DNA of 41,145 nucleotides. Source: Methanoregula sp. (GTDB lineage Archaea > Halobacteriota > Methanomicrobia > Methanomicrobiales > Methanospirillaceae). This document shows positions 25,685-33,360 of the stretch, piece after piece. The position numbers and the translations under genes were made by a program. Each line of letters begins with the position of its first letter. Position 1 is the first letter of the stretch. Under the pieces are notes generated by a model. That model made no database searches. It was not told the DNA's origin and saw nothing but the letters and a program-made list of their open reading frames with translations. The stretch spans positions 1 to 41,145 of the forward strand of contig JAJRBZ010000097.1 of the NCBI GenBank assembly GCA_028679185.1. Reading direction: 5' to 3'.

Positions 25685-27052
25685 TTATTTTTCCCGCTGT
25701 ATCCTTGTCAGTGGTGAGCACTGGTCAAAGAATTCCGCGATAAACGGTGCAAACTCTTCCTTCCAGCATTCCTCGCCCTCATCAAGTGTCCATCCCAGTT
25801 CCAGCGACTGCCGTATGTGTTTCCCCAGACTCACATTCAGGACAGCATCTGAAGACAGGAGGCTTTTTGCAGTCTGGTATTCTCTGGGTAACTCCATCAC
25901 GTACCGCCCATCTTCAATGAATGGTCCGGACTGGTGTTCCGCAAGATGTTTTTCCCGGAATTTATCTGCATTTGAGTGGTTCCAGAGCGGTGGCCCCAGA
26001 TGTCGCCGTATTGCAGGAAGGTCGCCAACAAGCAGCTCAAGGAGAATCATACACTTCTCCGGCTGCATATCATACGAAGCGTGATGGACAGGAAACCCAT
26101 TTCGCTCCAGCAGTTCCCGGATTGAAGAAACACTGCGCTTAAGCTGAGGCACAACAATCTCAGGGATAAGCTGGGGAGTCGCAAAGGAGACTGCAAAAAC
26201 ACATGTTCTGCGCTGAGCGATCCGTGCGGCCAGTTCCTTTTTCAGGATGCAGCGTTCCATCGGGTGCAGGAAGAATTCGTATACAGGTTTTTCACAATAC
26301 CCTCTCGCAAGTTCGACAAAACCTGCCATGCGATCCAGGGAAACTGCCGCTGCCACGTTTCGTTTCGGATCGACCGGGTCGATCACGACCAATGGTTCGT
26401 CGAATTTTTTTGCCGCATGTTTTTCAATATCAATAAAAAGCCCTGGCCGCCAGGAAGCCGCTGCCTGGATGAGTGGAGTAAATCCCCCATAGTGGAGCAC
26501 AAGGAGTTCGCAGAGATACCCTGAAAATCCTTCCGTCATCTGGTCTGAACCATAGATACCGCCCGCTTTTGTGAACTGCTTGAGCAGGAGCACATCATCG
26601 ATTAAACCATTGATCTTTTCAGTGATGTAACGTGTATGAAATGGTGTGCGGTCAACAGCACTCTGGATCCTGGTGGCGCTGTCCACCTTATAGCAGGGAA
26701 CAAGATCAACATCCACATCATCGATTGTTGCATTGATATAGGGGTGCTCGGTATATTTCTCATGGTACAGGCCGGTGAATGAGGCAGCGATACTTCGGGC
26801 GAGAGCAAGACCTTCAGTTTCAAGAGCTTCGCGCGACAACGCCGGGTCAAACATCATAAATACATCGAGATCGCGATCTCCGCGAACCCATGTATGACGG
26901 GCAATAGACCCCACGACCATCCCCTCGGCTTTCCCGCTTTGGGCGATTGCAGTAAGAAGACGTTTGGCCAGGCCGCATACATGTTCGTGTTCCTGGCTGG
27001 TCGGACGGAGAACCTTCAATACCTTCTCTTCAAGAGGCACCCGTTTCACCAT
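25685..27052 (-). CDS. cca: Archaeal CCA tRNA nucleotidyltransferase (class I)
   Basis: This enzyme adds or repairs the 3' CCA of tRNAs without a template. The class I archaeal form is recognised by the polymerase-beta-type head: GSIARHTWVRGDRDLDVFMMF with the two catalytic Asp residues, and a third carboxylate in DDVDVDLVPCY. The rest, including GIYGSDQMTEGFSGYLCELLVLHYGGF and the tail domain, follows the family. Length, 455 residues, is normal. Its start overlaps the end of thpR by seven bases, so the two RNA-repair genes are translationally coupled and form one operon. Confidence 0.93.
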   Translation of the reverse strand: MVKRVPLEEKVLKVLRPTSQEHEHVCGLAKRLLTAIAQSGKAEGMVVGSIARHTWVRGDRDLDVFMMFDPALSREALETEGLALARSIAASFTGLYHEKYTEHPYINATIDDVDVDLVPCYKVDSATRIQSAVDRTPFHTRYITEKINGLIDDVLLLKQFTKAGGIYGSDQMTEGFSGYLCELLVLHYGGFTPLIQAAASWRPGLFIDIEKHAAKKFDEPLVVIDPVDPKRNVAAAVSLDRMAGFVELARGYCEKPVYEFFLHPMERCILKKELAARIAQRRTCVFAVSFATPQLIPEIVVPQLKRSVSSIRELLERNGFPVHHASYDMQPEKCMILLELLVGDLPAIRRHLGPPLWNHSNADKFREKHLAEHQSGPFIEDGRYVMELPREYQTAKSLLSSDAVLNVSLGKHIRQSLELGWTLDEGEECWKEEFAPFIAEFFDQCSPLTRIQREK

Positions 27053-27585
27053 TTCACCTCAAGAAGATCTTCATATACCGGGCCCTGAGGTAAGAGTGTA
27101 CTCTTTTTTAGTTTCAGACCACTGATTACACAACTGCCATAGGTGTTCGTTTTCAGGGTATCAAGCGTCAAAAGCAATGACGGGTCAGGTGATTTAACCC
27201 GCGCTAACGTTGCATGGGGTGTAAAGTTGCGGGTCTCCCTCTCGAACCCAAGGGGTGCAAGCATATCCTCAATATGAAGGAATACCTGCCTGATTTGTCC
27301 CGCATCATCGATTGCAGACCAGATCGTGTGCGGGCGTTTCGGATTGTTCACCATAACAGTACCCGCAGTTATGGAAAACGGAACACTGGTGACAGATTTG
27401 AGTGCCTCCATTACTTTTTGCAGTGTCTTTCCATCCACTTCACCAAGAAATTTTACTGTAATGTGAATATTTTTTGGATCCACAAATGTGAGACGCGCTC
27501 TGCACCCCCGGATCGCGTCCTGTGCTGCTGAAAGCTGATCTTTTATATCTTTTGACAGTTCGAGTGCTACAAACGCTCTTACCAT
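27046..27585 (-). CDS. thpR: RNA 2',3'-cyclic phosphodiesterase (2'-5' RNA ligase family)
   Basis: This is a 2H phosphoesterase of 179 residues. Its two catalytic tetrapeptides are HITVKFLG near residue 42 and HATLARVK near residue 128. The family hydrolyses 2',3'-cyclic phosphate ends to 2'-phosphate and can join RNA halves in vitro. It is first in a two-gene operon with cca, a pairing that makes sense for tRNA 3' end maintenance. The ATG follows AT-rich intergenic sequence shared with the divergent redoxin-nrdD operon. Confidence 0.92.
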   Translation of the reverse strand: MVRAFVALELSKDIKDQLSAAQDAIRGCRARLTFVDPKNIHITVKFLGEVDGKTLQKVMEALKSVTSVPFSITAGTVMVNNPKRPHTIWSAIDDAGQIRQVFLHIEDMLAPLGFERETRNFTPHATLARVKSPDPSLLLTLDTLKTNTYGSCVISGLKLKKSTLLPQGPVYEDLLEVKW

Positions 27586-27712
27586 TACCGTACTATTATC
27601 TCATACCACTACTAATGATAATCGATTGCCGTGATGACCCGGCTCAGGAGCATAAACCAAGTTTTTTTATCCGCTATTCCTAATTCATAGATGAGAAAGT
27701 GAAGGTGTTTTT

Positions 27713-27982
27713 GTGCTGAAAAATCCGCAACTGATTGTGTATACGCTTGAATATTGTCCGAACTGTGAACTGCTGAAAGGTTTTCTTAAAAAAAAGGGAT
27801 ATAGTTACATTGAGGCCAATCTTTCGACTGCGGAATCACTCACCGAGCTGCGGATGAATGGCGTGTTTGTAAATGAAGCCCCTGTTTTACAGAAAGACTC
27901 ATATTTCTATACTTCTGCGGATATTTTTCCTGCAGGCAAACTGGATGGAGAGCACCTATCAAAACTGATATCAGGTGAATAA
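27713..27982 (+). CDS. Glutaredoxin-like (NrdH-type) redox protein
   Basis: This is an 89-residue thioredoxin-fold protein with the active site YCPNC near residue 15 and the cis-Pro region as NEAPVLQKDSYFY. It starts with GTG, supported by a gaaggtg ribosome site. The stop codon overlaps the nrdD start (TAATG). In Methanosarcina barkeri a class III ribonucleotide reductase takes electrons from a similar redoxin, in contrast to the formate-dependent enzymes, so this protein is the probable reductant of the reductase encoded next. What reduces the redoxin in turn is not visible here. Confidence 0.85.
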   Translation: MLKNPQLIVYTLEYCPNCELLKGFLKKKGYSYIEANLSTAESLTELRMNGVFVNEAPVLQKDSYFYTSADIFPAGKLDGEHLSKLISGE

Positions 27983-30165
27983 TGGCACGCCGCGAGACCA
28001 GGCAACTAACATTTGAGGGGATTACAGTCCCCATACTTCCCTCAGTCCGTACATCCGATGGACATATTATTGAATGGGATCGCAATCGTATTGTCCTGCA
28101 GATTGTTGAGGAGACGAAGCTGGTTGAGACGTTTTATGGATACAAGGGGGCAGACGAACAGACAGCACAGGAAATTGCGCATGATGTGGAAAACCGGATC
28201 AGGAACATGGGACTGAAGTCACTCTCAGGGCCGCTCATACGTGAGATTGTTAATATCACATTGCTGGAAAAGGGAATGATACAGTACCGCAATGTCTCCA
28301 CCCGTGTTGGTACTCCTGTTTTCGACGCGCACCAGATCGATGTTGGCAGGGGTTTTGAGGCACACGATAACGCAAACCTTCAGGAAAATGCCGAAACTTC
28401 ACACAAGAAGAAGGCGGACAAAATCTCCAAGGAACAGTACCTCCTTCAGCTCCCTCCCGAACTTGCTGATCATCACCTTTCTGGTGAGATGCACATCCAC
28501 GATCTTGAGTATTTCGGTACGCGCCCTTTTTGCCAGGACTGGGACCTGCGCTATTTCTTTTATTATGGGCTGATGCCTGATGGCAATGGTACAAAAGCTT
28601 CCGTTGCAGGCCCTGCAAAGCGTGCCGAAGTCGCAATCCTTCATGCCGTAAAAGCACTCGGGTCTGCACAGACAAATTTTGCCGGAGGACAGGGATACTA
28701 CAACTTCCTTACATTCCTCGCACCCTACATGGAAGGAATGGCGTATAACGAGATCAAACAGAACATGCAGATGTTTGTGTATGAAATGACACAAATGATG
28801 GTCGCCCGGGGGGGGCAGCTTGTTTTCTCATCGATCCAGCTCTCACCGGGTGTGCCAAAGCTCTGGCAGGACAAACCATGCATCTACAAAGGAAAAATAT
28901 GGGATGGCAAGTCTGCCCCAAAAAGGACTTATGGGGAGTTCGAGCGTGAAGTACGTCTATTGTTCAAGGCGCTCATGGAAGTTATGCTTGAAGGAGATTA
29001 CTGGGGCAAACCCTTCAACTTTCCCAAGCCTGAAATTTCAATTGAGCCAGACTTTATGAATGAGCGGGAAGAGTTCAACCGTAAAAATCCTGATCTGCCC
29101 ACATTCCAGGAATTATACCTCATGACATTTGAGCTCGCGTCAAAGTTCGGTACGCCGTATTATGATAACCAGCTGCCAGCTTACCGGGGAGCGGGTAAGG
29201 GAATCTCCTGTTATCAGTGCTGTGCATACCAGTTCTCAGCGGTGGCAGAAAAAGATTCGGATTTCAATAAGAAGCTGCACTTTGAGGAGGGGCGGCACTT
29301 CTCGATGGGATCCTGGCAGGTTGTATCAGTGAATTGTCCCCGTGCAGCATACAATGCGGAGAGTGATGATGCACGTCTCTTTGCTGAACTTAAAGGGCTG
29401 ATGGATGTCGCTGTGGAAATATTCAAGATCAAACGCCGCTGGATGGACCTGATCCGGGCGAACAGCCGGATGCCGTTTGCGATGCAACGCCCCAAAGACC
29501 CGAATACAGGTGAACGCGGTGCACTTGCTGTAGATCTCGGAGGTCTTGTATACACAGTTGGTATAGTAGGTGTTAACGAGATGGTACAGCACCACACGGG
29601 GAAACAGCTCCACGAATCAAAAGAGGCATTCAGGCTCGCGATACGGGCAATGACAGAGATGGAACTCTATGCCCGTGAACTTTCAAAGAAGAACAACATG
29701 ACAATTGCGCTGGCCCGGACACCGGCAGAGACAACAGGACAACGGTTTGCTGTAGCTGATTTAATCGACCGTCGTTATCACAATTTTGCCGTAAGGGTGA
29801 TTAAGGGTGACATTAAAGAGAGCCTGGAGATGCTGGGCAAGAGCCGCGATCTGCCTGTATATTACACAAACGGTACCCATGTAGCACCAGGTGCTAATGT
29901 CCCGCTCACCAAACGGGTGGAGATCGAACATGTGTTTTTCCCCATTGTTGATGGCGGTAACATTTTCCATATCTGGCTGGGTGAAGCACGTCCTGACCCG
30001 CGTGGACTCATGGATATGGCTATGAAGCTCTGCCAGAATACCCAGATCGGGTATTTTGCTTTCACCCGCGATATCACTGTCTCCCTGCGACAGTTCCATG
30101 AATTGAATACTGAAAAGAATGTAATTTCCCCGTGGGTGCAATCAGATTCCACGGTTAAGGCATAA
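27982..30165 (+). CDS. nrdD: Anaerobic ribonucleoside-triphosphate reductase, apparently lacking its C-terminal glycyl-radical domain
   Basis: This is a class III ribonucleotide reductase large subunit. An ATP-cone occupies about residues 20-110 (VRTSDGHIIEWDRNRIV). The ten-stranded barrel follows, with GEMHIHDLEYFGTRPFCQDW, FAGGQGYYNFLTFL, the Cys-rich CYQCCAYQF near residue 412, SWQVVSVNCPRAAY, and VYYTNGTHVAPGANVPLTKR near the end. NrdD proteins normally finish with four zinc cysteines and a glycyl-radical RVTGY-type motif. Here the chain goes from YFAFTRDITVSLRQFHEL to VKA and stops at 727 residues. None of the three downstream frames supplies the missing end. The protein may be inactive, may belong to a divergent type, or there may be a sequence error. 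No nrdG activase is nearby. Confidence 0.9.
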   Translation: MARRETRQLTFEGITVPILPSVRTSDGHIIEWDRNRIVLQIVEETKLVETFYGYKGADEQTAQEIAHDVENRIRNMGLKSLSGPLIREIVNITLLEKGMIQYRNVSTRVGTPVFDAHQIDVGRGFEAHDNANLQENAETSHKKKADKISKEQYLLQLPPELADHHLSGEMHIHDLEYFGTRPFCQDWDLRYFFYYGLMPDGNGTKASVAGPAKRAEVAILHAVKALGSAQTNFAGGQGYYNFLTFLAPYMEGMAYNEIKQNMQMFVYEMTQMMVARGGQLVFSSIQLSPGVPKLWQDKPCIYKGKIWDGKSAPKRTYGEFEREVRLLFKALMEVMLEGDYWGKPFNFPKPEISIEPDFMNEREEFNRKNPDLPTFQELYLMTFELASKFGTPYYDNQLPAYRGAGKGISCYQCCAYQFSAVAEKDSDFNKKLHFEEGRHFSMGSWQVVSVNCPRAAYNAESDDARLFAELKGLMDVAVEIFKIKRRWMDLIRANSRMPFAMQRPKDPNTGERGALAVDLGGLVYTVGIVGVNEMVQHHTGKQLHESKEAFRLAIRAMTEMELYARELSKKNNMTIALARTPAETTGQRFAVADLIDRRYHNFAVRVIKGDIKESLEMLGKSRDLPVYYTNGTHVAPGANVPLTKRVEIEHVFFPIVDGGNIFHIWLGEARPDPRGLMDMAMKLCQNTQIGYFAFTRDITVSLRQFHELNTEKNVISPWVQSDSTVKA

Positions 30166-30176
30166 TTTTTTTCGTT
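30166..30176 (+). terminator. T-run after nrdD
   Basis: Seven T residues follow two bases after the stop codon, with more T-rich sequence behind. There is no clear hairpin. This is a plausible U-tract terminator. Confidence 0.35.
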
Positions 30177-30386
30177 TTCGTTCGGAAGACATACCGTAAT
30201 GAGGACTTAGGATAATCCTTCTTCATTCATTAGTGCCAGTATTGCCAATCCAAAAAAACATATTCAGGATTGAGCTGCCATGAATGGACGCAGCGTCAGT
30301 GAAACATATGTATGGCCACCAACGTCATGCAATATCAACGTCTGCTATAATGGACAGAAATATCCTACTCATTATCTTCCTGATAA

Positions 30387-30644
30387 ATCATCAGACCGAA
30401 AGGCAACAGCGATAGAAATCAAGGAAATCCAGTGTTTTTCCAAATTTTTTGGAACCGAATATGTCGAGGATTACGGGTACATAGATCGCAGTTTGCCTAC
30501 CCATATGCGCAGAAGAGCAATGCAATTGATAGACATATTGTATATAAGGTCCCGAAATCCCTTACGCCAGAAAATGCGTATGTGGAAATAGTATTTAACG
30601 GAAATGAGGTGGAGGTCTGGAAACTCACATACATTTTCTTGTAA
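30387..30644 (+). pseudogene. Possible remnant of a larger gene
   Basis: This frame is open but has no good start. Its end, AIDRHIVYKVPKSLTPENAYVEIVF then GNEVEVWKL, reads like natural protein, while the upstream part does not. A second frame (30280-30591) is open over the same bases and equally poor. The most likely reading is a gene with frameshifts or an eroded 5' part. I recognise no family. Confidence 0.3.
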
Positions 30645-30677
30645 CGATACATCATTTCAATCAAAAAAATGGATAAT

Positions 30678-31094
30678 TCAGAACTGCTTCACTTTTTTAA
30701 GCGAGAAGTCCATCATCCCTCGGTGGATACGATAATGGCTGTGAATTCTGTCTATCGGGTGACTGAGATTGATGGTCATCGCCCGGTTATCTATACTGAT
30801 ATCGACACTTGTTGGCTGGATGTCAACTAATGGAGCGTTTTTTGGATCAACAGGCAGAATTGCGGTGATATAGATCATATCCTCAGATTCCACAACCTCA
30901 TACGGGATATCCTCATCATCACCGGTTTCACCTGCAGGGTAAACTTCGGGATCGCCGGACGGGTGCCGGGTAATTATAGTGTATCCTACGATGCGTGCGT
31001 GATGGCTGTCAGGCATATTTTTAACGAGGTCTTCGACAATCTTTGCCAGGTTGTGAAAAACATCGTCGTAAGGACTGTTTGGATTATTCTGCAT
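30678..31094 (-). CDS. Hsp20-like (alpha-crystallin fold) small protein
   Basis: This is a 138-residue protein. The N-terminal part is helical (YDDVFHNLAKIVEDLVKN), a middle acidic stretch follows, and the C-terminal half has the strand pattern of an alpha-crystallin domain (MIYITAILPVDPKNAPLVDIQPTSVDISIDNRAMTINL). It lacks a clear IxI tail motif of classical small heat-shock proteins. Related archaeal proteins occur beside HTH regulators. Its start lies 11 bases inside the end of the regulator gene, so translation is coupled. It may be a chaperone or an effector partner of the regulator. Confidence 0.7.
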   Translation of the reverse strand: MQNNPNSPYDDVFHNLAKIVEDLVKNMPDSHHARIVGYTIITRHPSGDPEVYPAGETGDDEDIPYEVVESEDMIYITAILPVDPKNAPLVDIQPTSVDISIDNRAMTINLSHPIDRIHSHYRIHRGMMDFSLKKVKQF

Positions 31095-31710
31095 ATATCC
31101 CCCGTAGTGTATATTGGTCTTTTATCCGCTCAATGAGACCCTTTTGCCCGAAACGTTTCAGAATTTCACCAAGATCTTTTTGCGATAATTCGGTGACCTG
31201 TTCCAGTTCCTGAAGCGTAAGAGAATCATGAGTGAGCGCGATAAGTACAATAATTTCTCGATCGCTCCTGAATAAATCCTTATGGTTTCGGGCAAGGTCA
31301 TTTATCTTTGTTTCTATATCATGATTCACCTGTTCGAGATTCGAGAGGATCATGTCATGGGCTTTAATCATTCTTCCAAGCATCGTGACTGTTTTTTTGA
31401 GTTGTGCATTTTCAGCATGGCCGTTATCCAGAATTCCGGTAAGCCCCCGCACATGTTTAAGATTGATATCGATGAGAATGTCATTCTCGAGATAATAATA
31501 TTTCCGGCGCCTGTCATCCATCTGACAGGAAAGGATTGCTTCCCGTTCCATCATCTGGAGATGATCTATGACTGCTTTTGGTGAGAGCATCAGCGTTTCG
31601 GAGATCTCAGTAACAAAACAGGGTTTCTGTCGTAACAGTTCAATAATGCGCCTTCGATTCCGGTTCCCGAGGATGTCCAGCAGGCGGGAAACCTCAACCG
31701 CGTCATACAT
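31084..31710 (-). CDS. ArsR-type HTH regulator with a second winged-helix-like end
   Basis: This is a 208-residue transcription regulator. The N-terminal winged helix is typical of ArsR-like proteins (LLDILGNRNRRRIIELL, then CFVTEISETLMLSPKAVIDHLQMM, and the wing DDRRRKYYYLE). A long helical, probably coiled-coil segment covers about residues 85-145. The C-terminus again resembles an HTH (SLTLQELEQVTELSQKDLGEILKRF). No metal-binding CxC site is visible, so it is not a metal sensor of the classical kind. It is first in a two-gene operon with the Hsp20-like gene and may respond to protein stress. The 5' region is AT-rich with a TTTAAT/ATTAAA-type promoter. Confidence 0.82.
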   Translation of the reverse strand: MYDAVEVSRLLDILGNRNRRRIIELLRQKPCFVTEISETLMLSPKAVIDHLQMMEREAILSCQMDDRRRKYYYLENDILIDINLKHVRGLTGILDNGHAENAQLKKTVTMLGRMIKAHDMILSNLEQVNHDIETKINDLARNHKDLFRSDREIIVLIALTHDSLTLQELEQVTELSQKDLGEILKRFGQKGLIERIKDQYTLRGIYAE

Positions 31711-32124
31711 CTTTACTTAATGTTAGTATTAAAATTATTTAGATTTAATGTTTCATGAAATCTCTGCGTAACGTAATGCAGGTTGGTCAGAAGAAAAAAT
31801 AGTGTAATCTATCGATCCTGGTCATTCAGCCATGGGTAAAAAATCAGTTCCGTGAGTTGTCCGGCATAATCGGAGCTGATTGGATTATTACCCTGGTGAT
31901 AATCAAGATCAGTTCCGTTTTCTCTCGCAATTTAGCGAAAAGTGAATTTTCTGAACAGTTTTTTTAAAAACTGACATTGTCAGAACTCTGCGGTTTTCCA
32001 TATTCAAAAAAGCAGATCAGAGAATCGGGCCTGCGGTCATGAAAAAGCCCGGAATGTATATTTCTGATTTTATTATCACCAAGCATTATCAGTTGCCAGC
32101 ACTAATAGTATATGGTGATTTGTT
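31711..32124. other. Gene-free region with clustered inverted repeats
   Basis: About 410 bases hold the divergent promoters of the HTH regulator and the KTSC gene. In its middle, CAGTTTTT/AAAAACTG (31956-31973) and CTGACA-T-TGTCAG (31971-31983) overlap and share bases. TCGC/GCGA (31925-31938) lies just before them. No open frame is convincing. Confidence 0.5.
31956..31983. repeat. Two overlapping perfect palindromes
   Basis: The first has 8-base arms and a two-base centre, the second 6-base arms and one base. Because they share CTG, only one hairpin can form at a time in RNA. A third pairing of TTCTGA with TCAGAA would enclose both. Confidence 0.4.
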
Positions 32125-32349
32125 ATGGAAAGGCAATCGGTTCAATCCTGTAACCTGAAAACAGTAGGTTATGATAATAATTTAAAAAACCTGGAGATCG
32201 AGTTCCATTCCGGGATGGTTTTTCAATACCAGAATGTTCCTTCACATATCTACACAAATCTTCTCAGTGCCCAGTCAACGGGGACATTTTTTACCGATAA
32301 GATAAAAAACCGGTACCGATCAAAACGGCTTGACAAGTTGACGGTATAG
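32125..32349 (+). CDS. KTSC-domain protein
   Basis: This is a 74-residue single-domain protein with the KTSC pattern: LKTVGYDNNLKNLEIEFHSGMVFQYQNVP, then FFTDKIKNRYRSKRL. The domain is small, found stand-alone or fused in bacteria, archaea and phages, and its role is unknown, with nucleic-acid association suspected. The ATG is preceded by a TATA-like agtatatgg but no ribosome site, consistent with a leaderless or short-leader mRNA. A good hairpin terminator follows. Confidence 0.85.
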   Translation: MERQSVQSCNLKTVGYDNNLKNLEIEFHSGMVFQYQNVPSHIYTNLLSAQSTGTFFTDKIKNRYRSKRLDKLTV

Positions 32350-32375
32350 CGATTGGAGCAGACTGCAAAATTTGT

Positions 32376-32403
32376 GGGAATCATTTCCCTGGTTGCTTTT
32401 TTT
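32376..32403 (+). terminator. Hairpin GGGAA/TTTCC-type plus T-run after the KTSC gene
   Basis: GGGAA pairs with TTCCC over four bases, and seven T residues follow after a short GGTTGC spacer. The core repeats the terminator at 15.1 kb with only two base differences over 19 positions. Confidence 0.6.
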
Positions 32404-32554
32404 GGATAGTTTCTTCTTCTGAACAGAGTTTCACAAGTTGTGGTTTGAATCTTCATTCTTCTGGGCAGGTGCTCTCATACCCCCATTTTTTTGGTAAAAA
32501 GCAAAAAAAGTAATTGACCCGTGAAGATATCAGGTGAATTAAAAATGTAGGGGG

Positions 32555-33223
32555 TTATGCGGGACCTGCGGCATCGTAAACCTGTGTTAAATAACGGGCA
32601 CTGAAAATACCAACAGGAGGCATGAGTATAAGTTGGAAAATGAAGTTCAATAACCCCCCAATCAGAGGAATGAACATGAGGACAGTTGAGATTATGCTAA
32701 CGATAATACCAAATATAATCGCCATAATAAGCAATACAACTAAAGCGATGACGTATGCGATCCATCCAATTTTACCAAGATGTGCAAGAATTGCACTGAT
32801 ATTGAAAGCTTCTCCAAATTTATCCGTGCGTGCAAAACGGATAAAAGCAAATGGAACGATGAACAAGAGAATAATGGCCCATACGACACAAATTAAAACT
32901 CCGATAACAGCACCTCCAGCTGCTGTCATTAGCACTCTGGGATCTCCCGATATCAAAGCCAAAATTGCTCCGAGGAATAGAATTCCTGCAATGATAATAA
33001 TTGGTAACGCGTAAATTAATCCGACAATGGCCAATTTGATACCGTTAATGAAGTTTATAACCCAATCATTGATTTCCGGTGCTGGTTTTGTTCCTTTGAA
33101 TATTTGAATTTCATAACCCTGTGTCATGAAAGGAATAATAAGCAAAATCCATTTGAGCCACTTTTCCATTAAAGCCTCTTTTGTATATTCAAAAGAGTCA
33201 CTCAACATGTTTCCAAGATCCAT
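32555..33223 (-). CDS. DUF4013 membrane protein
   Basis: This is a 222-residue integral membrane protein with about five or six hydrophobic segments and the DUF4013 layout: a short amphipathic N-terminus (SFEYTKEALMEKW), Gly-rich membrane stretches, a cytoplasmic loop FIRFARTDKFGEAFNI, and a C-terminal ARYLTQVYDAAG. DUF4013 proteins are frequent in methanogens and have no assigned role. It is a single-gene unit transcribed towards the KTSC gene. The upstream 130 bases to purH contain AT-rich promoter-like sequence. Confidence 0.85.
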   Translation of the reverse strand: MDLGNMLSDSFEYTKEALMEKWLKWILLIIPFMTQGYEIQIFKGTKPAPEINDWVINFINGIKLAIVGLIYALPIIIIAGILFLGAILALISGDPRVLMTAAGGAVIGVLICVVWAIILLFIVPFAFIRFARTDKFGEAFNISAILAHLGKIGWIAYVIALVVLLIMAIIFGIIVSIISTVLMFIPLIGGLLNFIFQLILMPPVGIFSARYLTQVYDAAGPA

Positions 33224-33360
33224 TTTTCACCTCAAGATAATAATCATAATCGTAAATCATCCATGACCATTTCAGCCACAAACGATTTAAATGAGCTATG
33301 ATGGTTATTCAGAATATAAATTTATCGCCTATTTTGCATGGAATTTAAAAAAAAGCGAAA

